DNA of 64,000 bases. Source: Streptomyces sp. NBC_01591 (GTDB lineage Bacteria; Actinomycetota; Actinomycetes; Streptomycetales; Streptomycetaceae). The stretch's first letter is position 1, and every line of letters begins with the position of its first letter. Made by a program: the position numbers and the translations under genes. Where the stretch lies: contig NZ_CP109327.1 in the NCBI RefSeq assembly GCF_035918155.1, positions 2,232,001 to 2,296,000 on the forward strand. The letters are read 5' to 3'. Positions 18,685 through 30,375 of this stretch are shown one piece after another. Below the pieces are notes generated by a model that saw only the letters and a list, made by a program, of their open reading frames with translations, was not told the origin of the DNA and made no database searches.

Positions 18685-19184
18685 GTGGCGTCCCCGGGGG
18701 TGGACTGGGTGATCCGGGTCAGCCGCTCGGCCAGCCCGGCCGCCGTTTCGTGGTCGAGGCCCTCGATCCGTACCGCGCCCCTGGCCGACGCGGTGGTCAC
18801 CGTGACCGTGGCGAGCCGGTAGAGCTGTTCGAGCGGTCCGCGCACGGTGTCCACGGTCTGGATCCGGGACATCGGGGCGATCCGCCACTCCTGCCGGAAG
18901 ACCCCGGTCCTGACGTACACCGCTTCGTCGGTGACCTCCCAGCGGTGGGTGCGGAACCACCAGGCGGGGAGGAGGACGGCGCAGCCGATGCCGAGGACCG
19001 CGAGGATCGCGGCGGGCAGCAGCAGCCAGAACCGGGCGGGCCCGATGAGCACGCCCAGCACGGCCAGGACGGCCACGGGGGCGGCGGTCAGCAGCAGCCA
19101 CTGGGCCCGCCACCACCCCACGGCCCTCGGATCCAGCGTGTTGTTCGGCGGCCGCAGCCGCACCGTCCCCTCCCCCGCGGTCAT
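18681..19184 (-). CDS. Small bacterial PH-domain (YdbS-like) membrane protein
   Basis: 167 residues: two hydrophobic helices (about residues 28-72) and one bPH2 domain with WWFRTHRWEVTDEAVYVRTG and WRIAPMSRIQTVDTVRGPLE. Starts 4 bases after the pgi stop and overlaps the larger PH gene. Function unknown; the co-transcription with pgi may be positional only. Confidence 0.88.
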   Translation of the reverse strand: MTAGEGTVRLRPPNNTLDPRAVGWWRAQWLLLTAAPVAVLAVLGVLIGPARFWLLLPAAILAVLGIGCAVLLPAWWFRTHRWEVTDEAVYVRTGVFRQEWRIAPMSRIQTVDTVRGPLEQLYRLATVTVTTASARGAVRIEGLDHETAAGLAERLTRITQSTPGDAT

Positions 19185-19188
19185 CGGC

Positions 19189-20841
19189 TCAGCGTCCCCG
19201 GCGGGCGCGGTACGCCTCGACGAGCGCGGCGGTCGAGCTGTCCAGCTGCTCGCCCCCCTTGCCCTCGGTGAGCACCGGCTCGATCTTCTTGGCGAGGACC
19301 TTGCCGAGTTCGACGCCCCACTGGTCGAATGAGTCGATGTTCCAGACGGCGCCCTGGACGAAGACCTTGTGCTCGTACAGCGCGATCAGCTGGCCGAGGA
19401 CGGACGGAGTCAGCCGGTCGGCGAGGATCGTCGTGGTCGGGTGGTTGCCCCGGAAGGTCTTGTGCGGCACCAGTTCCTCGGCGACGCCCTCGGCACGGAC
19501 CTCGTCCGGCGTCTTGCCGAAGGCCAGCGCCTGGGTCTGGGCGAAGAAGTTGGCCATCAGCAGATCGTGCTGGGCGACCAGGCCGGGCAGCAGGTCGGCG
19601 ACCGGCTCGGCGAAGCCGATGAAGTCGGCCGGGATGACCTTGGTGCCCTGGTGGATCAGCTGGTAGTAGGCGTGCTGTCCGTTGGTGCCGGGGGTGCCCC
19701 AGACGACCGGTCCGGTCTGCCAGTCGACCGGATTGCCGTCCCGGTCCACGGACTTGCCGTTGGACTCCATGTCCAGCTGCTGCAAGTACGCGGTGAACTT
19801 GGACAGATAGTGGCTGTACGGCAGTACCGCGTGCGACTGGGCGTCGAAGAACGCGCCGTACCAGACGCCCAACAGGCCCAGCAGCAGCGGGACGTTCTCC
19901 TCGGCGGGGGCCGTGCGGAAGTGCTCGTCGACGAGGTGGAAGCCGTCGAGCATCTCGCGGAACCGGTCCGGGCCGATGGCGATCATCAGCGAGAGGCCGA
20001 TGGCGGAGTCGTACGAGTAGCGGCCGCCGACCCAGTCCCAGAACTCGAACATGTTCGCGGTGTCGATGCCGAAGTCCGCGACCTTCTCGGCGTTCGTGGA
20101 CAGCGCCACGAAGTGCTTGGCCACCGCGTCCTGACCGGCGTTCAGACCGGTCAGCAGCCAGTTGCGGGCGGAGGTGGCGTTGGTGATGGTCTCGATCGTG
20201 GTGAAGGTCTTCGACGCGATGACGAAGAGCGTCTCGGCCGGGTCGAGATCGCGCACCGCCTCGTGGAGGTCGGCGCCGTCGACGTTCGACACGAAGCGGA
20301 CGGTCAGTTCGCGGTCCGTGAAGGAACGCAGCACCTCGTACGCCATGGCGGGGCCGAGGTCGGAACCGCCGATGCCGATGTTGACGACGTTCTTGATGCG
20401 CCTGCCGGTGTGGCCGGTCCACTCCCCCGACCTGATGCGGTCGGAGAACGCCGCCATCCGGTCGAGCACGGCGTGCACACCCGGCACCACGTTCTCGCCG
20501 TCGACCTCGATCACCGCGTCGCGCGGGGCACGCAGCGCGGTGTGCAGGACGGCGCGGTCCTCGGTGGTGTTGATCTTCTCGCCGCGGAACATCGCGTCCC
20601 GCAGCCCGGCCACCCCGGTGGCCGCGGCGAGCTCGCGCAGCAGCCGCAGCGTCTCGTCGGTGACCAGGTGCTTGGAGTAGTCGACGTACAGATCGCCGAC
20701 CCTGAGGGTGTATCCGGTGCCGCGCTGCGGATCGTCCGCGAAGAGCCGGCGCAGATGTGTCGCTCCGAACTGCTCGCGGTGCTTGCCCAGAGCGGTCCAC
20801 TCGGGCGTCTGGTTGAGCCTGGTTCGGCTTTGTGTATTCAT
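19189..20841 (-). CDS. pgi: Glucose-6-phosphate isomerase
   Basis: Interconverts glucose-6-phosphate and fructose-6-phosphate. 550 residues from ATG 20841. Signatures: [15 protein letters not shown] near residue 153, [20 protein letters not shown] near 274, the catalytic region [16 protein letters not shown] near 389, and the C-terminal [18 protein letters not shown] near 507. No strong ribosome site is seen before the ATG. Heads the pgi-PH-PH transcription unit; links the upper glycolytic branch to the nearby pentose phosphate operon. Confidence 0.95.
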   Translation of the reverse strand: MNTQSRTRLNQTPEWTALGKHREQFGATHLRRLFADDPQRGTGYTLRVGDLYVDYSKHLVTDETLRLLRELAAATGVAGLRDAMFRGEKINTTEDRAVLHTALRAPRDAVIEVDGENVVPGVHAVLDRMAAFSDRIRSGEWTGHTGRRIKNVVNIGIGGSDLGPAMAYEVLRSFTDRELTVRFVSNVDGADLHEAVRDLDPAETLFVIASKTFTTIETITNATSARNWLLTGLNAGQDAVAKHFVALSTNAEKVADFGIDTANMFEFWDWVGGRYSYDSAIGLSLMIAIGPDRFREMLDGFHLVDEHFRTAPAEENVPLLLGLLGVWYGAFFDAQSHAVLPYSHYLSKFTAYLQQLDMESNGKSVDRDGNPVDWQTGPVVWGTPGTNGQHAYYQLIHQGTKVIPADFIGFAEPVADLLPGLVAQHDLLMANFFAQTQALAFGKTPDEVRAEGVAEELVPHKTFRGNHPTTTILADRLTPSVLGQLIALYEHKVFVQGAVWNIDSFDQWGVELGKVLAKKIEPVLTEGKGGEQLDSSTAALVEAYRARRGR

Positions 20842-20990
20842 CCCGGATATCAGCCCAATTCTTCTCGTACCTGCAGATGCCCCGCTGCACCTCCAACCTA
20901 ATTGATCAGAAGGGCCGACGAGGCAATGGAGACCTGCGGCACGGCCAGGGTCTGGCCGACCCTGATCCGTCGGACAGACCCTGAAGCAGT

Positions 20991-21021
20991 CCGGCCGGAC
21001 ACCCTGTGGGTGCCCGGCCGG
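20991..21021. terminator. Terminator after rbpA
   Basis: CCGGCCGG + CACCC / GGGTG + CCGGCCGG stem with a 3-base loop (TGT), 7 bases after the rbpA stop, transcribed on the minus strand. Confidence 0.8.
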
Positions 21022-21028
21022 TGAACTT

Positions 21029-21364
21029 CTAGATTTCGCCCCGGAGTTTCGCCAGGGCCTCGGCGAGGATGGCCTCGCCGTCCGCGTCGCTGCGCCGCTC
21101 CCGTACGTACGCGAGGTGCGTCTTGTACGGCTCGGTGCGCGGCGGGTCCGGCGGGCTGTCCCGGTCCTGGCCGGCCGGGAAGCCGCAGCGCGGGCAGTCC
21201 CAAGTCTCCGGTACCTGCGCGTCACTGGCGAAGCTCGGCTGCGTCTCGTGCCCGTTCGAGCACCAGAAGGAGATGCGGAGACGCGGCGCGGACTCGCCGC
21301 GCTCGGCCTCCCCCATCGGCCCCGCTCCGACCCGGCTTCCCCGGATCGCGTTGCCACTTGCCAC
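21029..21364 (-). CDS. rbpA: RNA polymerase-binding protein RbpA
   Basis: Actinobacterial RNA polymerase and principal sigma-factor binding protein. 111 residues. The zinc-binding core has Cys35 and His39 (FWCSNGHE) and Cys57, Cys60 (CPRCG); the C-terminal sigma-interacting helix follows ([11 protein letters not shown]). GTG 21364 has AGGGAG about 9 bases upstream. A -10-like TAGACT lies at 21409-21404. I looked for the SigR motif GGAAT-N18-GTT known for S. coelicolor rbpA and do not see it in the 109-base upstream gap. Confidence 0.95.
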   Translation of the reverse strand: MASGNAIRGSRVGAGPMGEAERGESAPRLRISFWCSNGHETQPSFASDAQVPETWDCPRCGFPAGQDRDSPPDPPRTEPYKTHLAYVRERRSDADGEAILAEALAKLRGEI

Positions 21365-21473
21365 GGTCGTAACTCCCTGCGTGATGGTGCTCGAAGATGC
21401 CCCAGTCTACGTAAGGCCCAACGCGCGTCCAGTGAAAGGAGTTACACCGTCACCGGGAATCGCGTACGACGGG

Positions 21474-21710
21474 TCAGTTGTCCAGCTTGATCAGCAGACC
21501 AAGCACAACAATGCATGCGAACCATCCCAGACCGACGACCACGGTGATCCGGTCGAGGTTCCGCTCGGCGACCGAGGAGCCGCCGACCGACGACTGCATG
21601 CCGCCACCGAACATGTCGGAGAGGCCGCCGCCCTTTCCCTTGTGCATCAGCACCAGCAGCATCAGCAGCAGGCTGAAGACGATCAGGGCGATCTCGAACG
21701 CCAAAATCAC
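21474..21710 (-). CDS. secG: SecG protein translocase subunit
   Basis: 78-residue component of the SecYEG channel with two membrane helices (about 3-21 and 54-75) joined by the family loop HKGKGGGLSDMFGGG. Normal size. Lies downstream of tpiA on the same strand but is separated from it by a hairpin, so it may have its own promoter or receive only readthrough. Confidence 0.93.
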   Translation of the reverse strand: MILAFEIALIVFSLLLMLLVLMHKGKGGGLSDMFGGGMQSSVGGSSVAERNLDRITVVVGLGWFACIVVLGLLIKLDN

Positions 21711-21759
21711 GGCTGGTCCCTACTTTCCGGAATTCCTCTGGACTGCATATGCGAACAAC

Positions 21760-21792
21760 GGGGGCCGGGAGGCTACACCCTCCACGGCCCCC
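21760..21792. terminator. Hairpin between tpiA and secG
   Basis: GGGGGCCG pairs with CGGCCCCC, with an inner GGAGG/CCTCC-like pairing. It would end or attenuate the pgk-tpiA transcript before secG. Confidence 0.75.
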
Positions 21793-21825
21793 GCAAGGGT
21801 ACGACGGATCCGCGCTACCGCATAC

Positions 21826-22602
21826 TCACTGGTCGCGGAAGCGGACGATCTTGACGAACTCGTCGGCGTCCAGCGCGGCGCCACCGATCAGCGCACCGTC
21901 CACGTCGGGCTGCGCCATGATCGCGGCGACATTGCCGGCCTTCACCGAGCCGCCGTACTGGATGCGGACCGCGTCGGCCAGCTCCTGCGAGTACAGCTCG
22001 GCCAGCCGGCCGCGGATCGCGCCGCAGACCTCCTGGGCGTCCTCGGGGGTGGCGACCTCGCCGGTGCCGATGGCCCAGACCGGCTCGTACGCGATCACGA
22101 TGGACTCGGCCTGCTCGGCCGGGACGTCCTTCAGACCGCCGTCGAGCTGCGCGAGCGTGTAGGAGACCTGGTCACCGGCCTTGCGGACCTCCAGGCCCTC
22201 GCCGACGCAGAGGATCGGGGTCAGGCCGTGCTTGTACGCGGCCTTCACCTTGGCGTTGCAGATCTCGTCGGTCTCGCCGTGGTACTGGCGGCGCTCGCTG
22301 TGGCCGACGGCGACATAGGTGCACCGCAGCTTGGCGAGCATGGGGCCGGAGATCTCACCGGTGTACGCGCCGGAGTCGTGCGCCGAGACGTCCTGGGCGC
22401 CGTACTTGATCTTCAGCTTGTCGCCCTCGACCAGGGTCTGCACGGAGCGCAGGTCGGTGAAGGGCGGCAGGACGGCGACCTCGACGGCGTCGTAGTCCTT
22501 GTCGGTGAGCGCGAAGCCGAGCTTCTGGGTGTGTGCGATGGCCTCGAGGTGGTTGAGGTTCATCTTCCAGTTGCCCGCCATCAGCGGGGTACGAGTGGTC
22601 AT
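21826..22602 (-). CDS. tpiA: Triosephosphate isomerase
   Basis: TIM-barrel enzyme interconverting dihydroxyacetone phosphate and glyceraldehyde-3-phosphate. 258 residues. Lys13 (AGNWKMN), the electrophilic histidine in VGHSERRQ and the catalytic glutamate in [11 protein letters not shown] are all present. The ATG has GGAGGAC overlapping the end of pgk; 6 bases separate the two genes, so they are coupled. Confidence 0.96.
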   Translation of the reverse strand: MTTRTPLMAGNWKMNLNHLEAIAHTQKLGFALTDKDYDAVEVAVLPPFTDLRSVQTLVEGDKLKIKYGAQDVSAHDSGAYTGEISGPMLAKLRCTYVAVGHSERRQYHGETDEICNAKVKAAYKHGLTPILCVGEGLEVRKAGDQVSYTLAQLDGGLKDVPAEQAESIVIAYEPVWAIGTGEVATPEDAQEVCGAIRGRLAELYSQELADAVRIQYGGSVKAGNVAAIMAQPDVDGALIGGAALDADEFVKIVRFRDQ

Positions 22603-22608
22603 GAAAGG

Positions 22609-23820
22609 TCAGTCCTCCAGTGCGGCGAGGCCGGGAAGCGTCTTGCCCTCGAGGTATTCGAGACTGGCACCGCCACCGGTCGAGATGTGTCCGAACGCGT
22701 TCTCGTCGAAGCCCAGGGTGCGGACGGCCGCGGCGGAGTCGCCACCGCCGACGACACTGAAGCCCGAGGAGTCGACGAGGGCCTGGGCGACGGCCCGGGT
22801 GCCCTCGGCGTAGTCGGGGTGCTCGAAGACGCCCATCGGGCCGTTCCAGAAGACGGTGGCGGCGTCGGCGAGCTTCGATGCGTAGAGCTTGTTGGTCTCC
22901 GGACCGTTGTCCAGCCCCATCTGGCCGGCCGGCATGGCGTCGGCGGCGACGGTGGTGGGGTGGGCCGGGGCCTTGGTCTTGAGGTCGGGGAACGCCGGGG
23001 CGACCACGACGTCGACGGGGAGCACGAACTCCACGCCCTTGTCCTCGGCACGCTTGAGGTACTCCAGCACCGCCGGGATCTGGTCCTCCTGGAGCAGCGA
23101 GCTGCCGACCTCGTGGCCCTGGGCCTTGAGGAAGGTGTACGCCATGCCGCCGCCGATCAGGATGCGGTCGGCGCGCTCCAGGAGGTGGTCGATGACGCCG
23201 AGCTTGTCGGAGACCTTGGAGCCGCCGAGAACCACGGCGTACGGACGCTCGACGTTCTCGGTGAGCTTCTTCAGGACGCCGACCTCGGTGGCGATCAGGT
23301 CACCGGCGGCGTGCGGCAGCCGGGCCGGGAGGTCGAAGACCGAGGCGTGCTTGCGGTGAACGGCTCCGAAGCCGTCGCCCACGTACAGGTCGGCGAGCTC
23401 GGCGAGCTGGTCGGCGAACGCGCCGCGCTCGGCGTCGTCCTTGGACGTCTCGCCGGGGTTGAAGCGGAGGTTCTCCAGGACGGCGACCCGGCCGTCGGTG
23501 AGCCCGGCGACCGTGGCGCGGGCGGACTCGCCGACCGTGTCGGTCGCGAAGGCCACGTCGGCGCCGATGAGTTCACCGAGGCGGGCGGCGGCGGGCGCCA
23601 GGGAGAAGGCGGGATCCGGAGCGCCCTTGGGGCGGCCCAGGTGCGAGGCGACGACGACCCGTGCACCGGCCGCGACTAGCTTCTCCACGGTCGGCTGGAC
23701 GGCGCGGATCCGGCCGTCGTCGGTGATGGTGGTGCCGCTCAGCGGCACGTTGAGGTCGGCGCGGACGAATACGCGCTTGCCGGTGACCCCTTCGGCGATC
23801 AGTTCGTCGATCGTCTTCAT
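22609..23820 (-). CDS. pgk: Phosphoglycerate kinase
   Basis: ATP-generating glycolytic enzyme, 403 residues. The N-terminal substrate motif [12 protein letters not shown] near residue 16, [12 protein letters not shown] near 55, and the nucleotide-binding C-terminal [11 protein letters not shown] motif near 350 are intact. Upstream lies a strong hairpin that separates it from gap. Confidence 0.96.
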   Translation of the reverse strand: MKTIDELIAEGVTGKRVFVRADLNVPLSGTTITDDGRIRAVQPTVEKLVAAGARVVVASHLGRPKGAPDPAFSLAPAAARLGELIGADVAFATDTVGESARATVAGLTDGRVAVLENLRFNPGETSKDDAERGAFADQLAELADLYVGDGFGAVHRKHASVFDLPARLPHAAGDLIATEVGVLKKLTENVERPYAVVLGGSKVSDKLGVIDHLLERADRILIGGGMAYTFLKAQGHEVGSSLLQEDQIPAVLEYLKRAEDKGVEFVLPVDVVVAPAFPDLKTKAPAHPTTVAADAMPAGQMGLDNGPETNKLYASKLADAATVFWNGPMGVFEHPDYAEGTRAVAQALVDSSGFSVVGGGDSAAAVRTLGFDENAFGHISTGGGASLEYLEGKTLPGLAALED

Positions 23821-23855
23821 CTTGCTGGACTCCTTGGAGGGCGGGAGAGCATGCG

Positions 23856-23897
23856 ACGGGGCTCGAACGGCGCGGCGTTGCGCTGTTCGAGCCCCGT
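23856..23897. terminator. Hairpin between gap and pgk
   Basis: Perfect 13-bp arms (ACGGGGCTCGAAC with its complement) around a 16-base loop, 31 bases after gap and 36 before pgk. Likely terminates or attenuates the gap message, allowing a gap:pgk expression ratio above one. Confidence 0.75.
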
Positions 23898-23928
23898 GCT
23901 CACATCTGGGTGCCTGCCGGTTCGACGG

Positions 23929-24954
<1,026 letters not shown>

Positions 24955-25067
24955 TTAGGTACGCGGGGTTTTCACCCCGGCGAGTTGTATGAGATGTCCC
25001 CGACCGCCTCCGACCCTACCTCTCCGACGGCGCCGGGGTGACATCGAGCAGGGCCGCAGGAACCGCC

Positions 25068-25101
25068 GAGGCCCGTACTCCTCGGTAGGAGTACGGGCCT
25101 C
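25068..25101. terminator. Terminator between whiA and gap
   Basis: Perfect 15-bp inverted repeat (GAGGCCCGTACTCCT and its complement) with the loop CGGT in the 304-base spacer 24940-25243. It lies ~145 bases after whiA. The rest of the spacer holds the gap promoter region and a short direct repeat near the whiA stop. Confidence 0.8.
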
Positions 25102-25243
25102 CGAATACTTGGCCGATACTCGGCCGCACATGCAGCGACAATTACGGAGCGTCAACATCCCCGAGGGCCCCGCGAGGCCCGGATCCGACCGGTTTCGCGG
25201 CTGTCGCGGGTCAGCGTTTCGCGGCCTCCGCGGCCTTCGCGGG

Positions 25244-26233
25244 TCAGCCCACCAAGCCGTCGGCGAGCTCCTCGCTGAGGGTGGATTCGGTGCCCGGGAT
25301 ACCCAGGTCCTGGGCCCTCTTGTCGGCCATCGCGAGCAGCCGGCGAATCCGGCCGGCGACCGCGTCCTTGGTCAGCGGCGGGTCGGCGAGCGCGCCCAAC
25401 TCCTCCAGGGAGGCCTGCTTGTGCTCCATGCGCAGCCGTCCGGCCGCCGCGAGGTGCTCGGGCACCTCCTCGCCCAGGATCTCCAGCGCGCGGCCCACCC
25501 GGGCGCCCGCGGCGACCGCGGCCCGTGCGGAACGGCGCAGGTTGGCGTCGTCGAAGTTGGCGAGCCGGTTGGCCGTGGCGCGGACCTCGCGGCGCATCCG
25601 CCGCTCCTCCCAGGCCAGCACCGACTCATGGGCGCCGAGCCGGGTGAGCAGCGCGCCGATCGCGTCGCCGTCGCGGACGACGACCCGGTCCACCCCACGC
25701 ACCTCGCGGGCCTTGGCCGCGATGGAGAGCCTGCGGGCCGCGCCGACCAGTGCGAGCGCCGCCTCCGGACCCGGGCAGGTCACCTCCAGCGAGGAGGAGC
25801 GGCCGGGCTCGGTGAGCGAGCCATGGGCCAGGAAGGCCCCGCGCCAGGCCGCCTCGGCATCGCAGGTGGCCCCCGAGACCACCTGCGGGGGCAGCCCGCG
25901 GATGGGACGGCCGCGGCCGTCCACCAGGCCGGTCTGACGGGCCAGCTGATCGCCGCCCGCCACCACCCGTACGACGTAGCGGGAGCCGCGCCGCAGGCCT
26001 CCGGGAGCCATCACGATCAGCTCCGAGCTGTGCCCGAAGATTTCGAGGATGTCCCGCTTCAGCCGGCGCGCCGCCATCGCGGTGTCCAGCTCCGCCTCGA
26101 TCACAATCCGACCGCTCACCAGGTGCAGCCCACCCGCGAACCGAAGAATCGCCGAGACCTCTGCTTTCCTGCAGCAGGTCCGGGTCACGGGAAGCCGAGA
26201 GACTTCATCCTTCACCGCCGGCGTCATCGCCAT
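25244..26233 (-). CDS. whiA: WhiA sporulation transcription factor
   Basis: Developmental transcription factor that works with WhiB at the start of sporulation septation in Streptomyces. 329 residues: N-terminal LAGLIDADG-like domain ([20 protein letters not shown] near residue 16) and a C-terminal helix-turn-helix (near residues 270-310, [20 protein letters not shown]). Its start overlaps the yvcK end: by 10 bases with ATG 26233, or as ATGA with the in-frame ATG 26227. Last gene of uvrC-rapZ-yvcK-whiA. Confidence 0.96.
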   Translation of the reverse strand: MAMTPAVKDEVSRLPVTRTCCRKAEVSAILRFAGGLHLVSGRIVIEAELDTAMAARRLKRDILEIFGHSSELIVMAPGGLRRGSRYVVRVVAGGDQLARQTGLVDGRGRPIRGLPPQVVSGATCDAEAAWRGAFLAHGSLTEPGRSSSLEVTCPGPEAALALVGAARRLSIAAKAREVRGVDRVVVRDGDAIGALLTRLGAHESVLAWEERRMRREVRATANRLANFDDANLRRSARAAVAAGARVGRALEILGEEVPEHLAAAGRLRMEHKQASLEELGALADPPLTKDAVAGRIRRLLAMADKRAQDLGIPGTESTLSEELADGLVG

Positions 26234-27258
26234 GGGCCGATCCTTCCATGCATCCGAAAAATACGGTCGTACGCGGCGGCCAACAGCTCCGGATCATGGA
26301 TCGGAACGCCGTCGGGTGAGGCCACCGGCGCCAGCTCGACCGCGGCGCCGAGCCGCTTGGCGGCATCGGCGAGGGACTCACGATCGGGCACAGCGGCTTC
26401 GTCGGCCAGCACCACGTCCAGGGCGAGTTTAGGGGCGTGTCGTCCCAAAACCTCCAAATGACGCTGCGGGGAGAAGCCATCAGTTTCACCGGGTTGCGGT
26501 GCGAGGTTGAGCGAGAGGACCTTGCGGGCCTTGGTTTCGACGAGTGCGTCGAGCAGTTCGGGGACGAGCAGGTGCGGGATCACGGAGGAGAACCAGGACC
26601 CCGGGCCGAGCACCACCCAGTCGGCGTCGAGGACCGCGGCGACGGCCTCGGGGACGGCCGGCGGGTCGTGCGGAACAAGGTGGACGGACTGCACCTCGCC
26701 GGGGGTGAGCGCCACGGTGGCCTGTCCACGCACGGTGTCCACGTCGTCCGGGCGGGCCGGGTCGTGTCCCCGGACGAGCGCCTGGAGCTCCAGCGGCACG
26801 GCGGACATGGGGAGCACCCGGCCGTGCGCCCCGAGGAGCTTGCCGACCAGGTCGAGAGCCTGGACATGGTCGCCGAGCTGCTCCCAGAGGGCGACGATCA
26901 GCAGATTGCCGACCGCGTGCTCGTGCAGATCGCCCTTGGACTGGAAGCGGTGCTGGATCACCCGGGCCCAGGTCTGGCCCCAGTCGTCGTCACCGCACAG
27001 GGCGGCGAGTGCCTTGCGCAGATCGCCGGGCGGCAGCACGCCGAGCTCCTCGCGGAGCCGGCCGCTGGAGCCGCCGTCGTCGGCGACGGTGACCACGGCG
27101 GTGAGATCGCCGGTGATCCGGCGGAGCGAGGCGAGCGACGCGGACAGCCCCATGCCGCCGCCGAGGGCGACGACCTTGGGCTGTGCGCCGCGCTTGCGGC
27201 CGGGCAGCGCAGAGGTGGCTCTGCGCAGCCGCCGCAGGCGCAGATTGCGGCTGGTCAC
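26224..27258 (-). CDS. yvcK: YvcK/GlmR-type UDP-sugar binding protein
   Basis: CofD-like protein of the YvcK/CuvA family, which binds UDP-GlcNAc and influences carbon flow to cell wall. 344 residues. Glycine-rich nucleotide-sugar motif [18 protein letters not shown] near residue 29 and [18 protein letters not shown] near 57. GTG 27258 overlaps the rapZ stop (GTGA). The basic N-terminal 25 residues are an extension before the domain. Confidence 0.92.
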   Translation of the reverse strand: MTSRNLRLRRLRRATSALPGRKRGAQPKVVALGGGMGLSASLASLRRITGDLTAVVTVADDGGSSGRLREELGVLPPGDLRKALAALCGDDDWGQTWARVIQHRFQSKGDLHEHAVGNLLIVALWEQLGDHVQALDLVGKLLGAHGRVLPMSAVPLELQALVRGHDPARPDDVDTVRGQATVALTPGEVQSVHLVPHDPPAVPEAVAAVLDADWVVLGPGSWFSSVIPHLLVPELLDALVETKARKVLSLNLAPQPGETDGFSPQRHLEVLGRHAPKLALDVVLADEAAVPDRESLADAAKRLGAAVELAPVASPDGVPIHDPELLAAAYDRIFRMHGRIGPWR

Positions 27259-28244
27259 TCGCGCCCCATGTCCCGGTGGACGAGGACGGTCTCGATGCCT
27301 TCGGTCGCGAGCCGGGCCGCCAGCTTCTCGGACATGGCGACCGAACGGTGCTTGCCGCCCGTGCAGCCGACGGCGATCGTCACGTAGCGCTTGCCCTCAC
27401 GGCGGTACCCGGCGGCGATGAGCTGGAGCAGCTCCGTGTACTGGTTGAGGAATTCCTTGGCGCCGGGCTGGTCGAAGACGTACGCGGAGACCTCCTCGTT
27501 GAGGCCGGTGAACGGGCGCAGCTCGGGGACCCAGTGCGGGTTGGGCAGGAAGCGGCAGTCGACCACCAGGTCGGCGTCGACCGGCAGGCCGTACTTGAAG
27601 CCGAACGACATCACCGTGGCGCGCAGCTCCGGCTCCTCGTCGCCGGCGAACTGGGCGTCCATCTTGGCGCGCAGTTCGTGCACGTTGAGGCTGGACGTGT
27701 CGATCACCAGGTCGGCGTCGCCGCGCAGCTCGCGCAGCAGGTCGCGCTCGGCGGCGATGCCGTCGACGATCCGGCCGTCGCCCTGGAGGGGGTGCGGGCG
27801 GCGGACCGATTCGAAGCGGCGGACGAGGGCGTCGTCGGAGGACTCCAGGAAGACGATCCGCCGGGTGACGTGCTTGGCCTCCAGGTCGGCGAGGGACTCG
27901 CGGAGGTTGTCGAAGAAGCGGCGCCCCCGGACGTCGACGACGACGGCGATCCGTGCCACGTTGCCCTGCGAGCGGGCGCCGAGCTCGACCATGGTGGGGA
28001 TCAGGGCGGGCGGCAGGTTGTCGACGACGAACCAGCCGAGGTCCTCCAGACACTTGGCCGCTGTGCTGCGCCCGGCGCCCGACATCCCCGAGATGATCAC
28101 CAGCTCGGGGATGGTCGCACTCCCGTCGCCCGTCTCGTTCGTGGTGCCCGTACTCACTTGTCCTGCTCCGTCTGCTCGGTCGGTGCCGTCGTGCTCGACT
28201 TCTTGCTCGCGCTCGACTTCGTGTTCGTTTTCACGCTCGGTCAT
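27255..28244 (-). CDS. rapZ: RapZ family nucleotide-binding protein
   Basis: RapZ/YvcJ family P-loop protein; in Enterobacteria RapZ is an RNA-binding adaptor for GlmZ, in Gram-positives its target is less clear. 329 residues. P-loop [12 protein letters not shown] near residue 53; the C-terminal domain contains [20 protein letters not shown] and [17 protein letters not shown]. The first 45 residues are acidic and unconserved-looking. ATGA overlap with uvrC and GTGA overlap with yvcK. Confidence 0.94.
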   Translation of the reverse strand: MTERENEHEVEREQEVEHDGTDRADGAGQVSTGTTNETGDGSATIPELVIISGMSGAGRSTAAKCLEDLGWFVVDNLPPALIPTMVELGARSQGNVARIAVVVDVRGRRFFDNLRESLADLEAKHVTRRIVFLESSDDALVRRFESVRRPHPLQGDGRIVDGIAAERDLLRELRGDADLVIDTSSLNVHELRAKMDAQFAGDEEPELRATVMSFGFKYGLPVDADLVVDCRFLPNPHWVPELRPFTGLNEEVSAYVFDQPGAKEFLNQYTELLQLIAAGYRREGKRYVTIAVGCTGGKHRSVAMSEKLAARLATEGIETVLVHRDMGRE

Positions 28245-30277
28245 GTCGTGCTGCCCCCGTCGTTCTCTTCAATGATCTCTCCTGTCGCCGTGTTCACGGC
28301 GGGCGTGGCCGGGGCGGCCGAGGCGAGGGCGACAGCCACTGATTCCGCCGTCCTGCGGCCTATCCCCGGAACCTCGCAGATCTCGTCGATTGTCGCCTGC
28401 TTCAGCTTCTTCACGGAGCCGAAATGCTTGATCAACGCCTGTTTCCGGGTTTCACCAAGACCGGCGACGGCATCCAGGGGGCTGGAACGGATGCGTTTGG
28501 CCCGCTTGGCGCGCTGATACGTGATCGCGAAGCGGTGGGCCTCGTCACGGACGCGCTGGAGGAGGTAGAGGCCCTCGCTGGAGCGGGGCAGGACGACGGG
28601 GTCGTCGTCATCGGGCAGCCAGACCTCTTCGAGGCGCTTGGCGAGGCCGCAGACGGCGATGTCGTCGATCCCCAGTTCGTCGAGGGCCCGCTTGGCCGCC
28701 GCGACCTGCGGCTGGCCGCCGTCGACCACGACGAGCTGCGGCGGATAGGCGAACCGCTTGGGACGCCCGTCGTCCTCACGGGGCTCGGCGTCCGGATCGG
28801 GGACGGTGCCCGGCTCGGAGGTGGTGTCCGGGACCGGTCCGGTCGGCGCGGGGGTCTCCTCCCACTCCCCCGTCCGCTCCTTGTCCTGCAGATACCGCTT
28901 GAAGCGGCGGCCGATCACCTCGTGCATCGACCGGACGTCGTCCTGGCCCTCGAAGCCCTTGATCTGGAAGCGGCGGTACTCGCTCTTGCGGGCGAGGCCG
29001 TCCTCGAAGACGACCATGGAGGCGACCACGTCGTCGCCCTGGAGATGCGAGATGTCGAAGCACTCGACGCGCAGCGGGGCGGTGTCGAGGCCGAGCGCCT
29101 CCGCGATCTCCTCCAGGGCGCGGGAGCGGGTGGTCAGGTCGGAGGCGCGCTTGGTCTTGTGCAGCCCCAGGGCCTGCTGGGCGTTGCGCTGGACCGTCGT
29201 CATCAGGTCCTTCTTGTCGCCGCGCTGCGGGATGCGCAGGCTGACCTGGGAGCCCCGGCGGCCGGCGAGCCACTGGGAGACCGCGTCCGGGTCCTCGGGC
29301 AGGGCCGGGACGAGGACCTCCTTGGGGACGGAGTCGCCCGTCTCCTCGCCGTACAGCTGCTGCAGGGCGTGCTCGACCAGGCCCGAGGTGTCCACGTTCT
29401 CGACCTTGTCGGTGACCCAGCCGCGCTGGCCGCGCACCCGGCCGCCGCGTACGTGGAAGATCTGGACGGCGGCTTCGAGCTCGTCCTCGGCGACCGCGAT
29501 CAGGTCGGCGTCGGTGGCGTCGGCCAGGACGACGGCGCTCTTCTCCATGGCCCGCTTGAGGGCCTCCACGTCGTCGCGGAGCCGGGCCGCCCGCTCGTAC
29601 TCCATCTCCTCGGCCGCCGCCATCATGTCCTTCTCCAGGCGGCGGATGTACGTACCGGTCCGGCCGGCCATGAAGTCGCAGAAGTCGTCGGCCAGTTCGC
29701 GGTGTTCCTCGGGGGTGACGCGGCCGACGCAGGGGGCCGAGCACTTGCCGATGTAGCCGAGGAGGCACGGGCGGCCGGTCCTGGTGGCGTTCTTGAAGAC
29801 TCCGGCGGAGCACGTACGCACCGGGAAGACCCGGAGCATCAGGTCGACCGTCTCGCGGATCGCCCAGGCGTGCCCGTACGGACCGAAGTAGCGCACGCCC
29901 TTCTTCTTGGCTCCGCGCATGACCTGGACGCGCGGGAACTCCTCGTTGAGCGTGACCGCGAGATACGGATAGCTCTTGTCGTCGCGGTACTTGACGTTGA
30001 ACCGCGGGTCGAACTCCTTGATCCAGGAGTACTCCAGCTGGAGGGCCTCGACCTCCGTGGAGACGACCGTCCATTCCACCGAGGCGGCCGTGGTGACCAT
30101 CGTGCGCGTGCGCGGGTGGAGCGCGGCCAGGTCCTGGAAGTAATTGGCCAGGCGCTGGCGCAGGTTCTTGGCCTTTCCGACGTAGATCACCCGGCGGTGT
30201 TCGTCGCGGAATTTGTAGACCCCCGGGGAGTCGGGGATCTGTCCCGGCTTGGGGCGGTAGCTGGAGGGGTCTGCCAT
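28241..30277 (-). CDS. uvrC: UvrC excinuclease subunit
   Basis: Makes the dual incisions in nucleotide excision repair with UvrA and UvrB, both also in this window. 678 residues from ATG 30277: GIY-YIG nuclease ([10 protein letters not shown]...[14 protein letters not shown]) at the N-terminus, UVR motif near residue 215, RNase H-like endonuclease domain with [15 protein letters not shown] near 420, and tandem helix-hairpin-helix at the C-terminus. ATG 30277 is 7 bases after a -10 box and so looks leaderless; GTG 30286 would lie upstream of the expected transcript. An acidic, Pro-rich insert sits at about residues 475-510. Overlaps rapZ (ATGA). Confidence 0.95.
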   Translation of the reverse strand: MADPSSYRPKPGQIPDSPGVYKFRDEHRRVIYVGKAKNLRQRLANYFQDLAALHPRTRTMVTTAASVEWTVVSTEVEALQLEYSWIKEFDPRFNVKYRDDKSYPYLAVTLNEEFPRVQVMRGAKKKGVRYFGPYGHAWAIRETVDLMLRVFPVRTCSAGVFKNATRTGRPCLLGYIGKCSAPCVGRVTPEEHRELADDFCDFMAGRTGTYIRRLEKDMMAAAEEMEYERAARLRDDVEALKRAMEKSAVVLADATDADLIAVAEDELEAAVQIFHVRGGRVRGQRGWVTDKVENVDTSGLVEHALQQLYGEETGDSVPKEVLVPALPEDPDAVSQWLAGRRGSQVSLRIPQRGDKKDLMTTVQRNAQQALGLHKTKRASDLTTRSRALEEIAEALGLDTAPLRVECFDISHLQGDDVVASMVVFEDGLARKSEYRRFQIKGFEGQDDVRSMHEVIGRRFKRYLQDKERTGEWEETPAPTGPVPDTTSEPGTVPDPDAEPREDDGRPKRFAYPPQLVVVDGGQPQVAAAKRALDELGIDDIAVCGLAKRLEEVWLPDDDDPVVLPRSSEGLYLLQRVRDEAHRFAITYQRAKRAKRIRSSPLDAVAGLGETRKQALIKHFGSVKKLKQATIDEICEVPGIGRRTAESVAVALASAAPATPAVNTATGEIIEENDGGSTT

Positions 30278-30284
30278 GTGTCCC

Positions 30285-30307
30285 ACCCTACTTGCGGGCA
30301 GTGACAG
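30285..30307 (-). promoter_or_regulatory. RecA-NDp/PafBC-like promoter of uvrC
   Basis: CTGTCACTG (30307-30299), 8 bases, then TAGGGT (30290-30285), with ATG 30277 seven bases further. The known damage-response motif is TTGTC(A/G)GTG-N8-TAnnnT; seven of nine positions match in the upstream element, and spacing and -10 match fully. Confidence 0.55.
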
Positions 30308-30375
30308 TACCGCCGGACCGGAAGTGCTGCCGTGCTCCGGGGCGCGGATCGTGGGAGCACGCCCCGGAGCACGGG

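Noticed and set aside
21365..21473. SigR-type promoter of rbpA
   Set aside because: The GGAAT-N18-GTT pattern expected from S. coelicolor is not present on the minus strand in this spacer.
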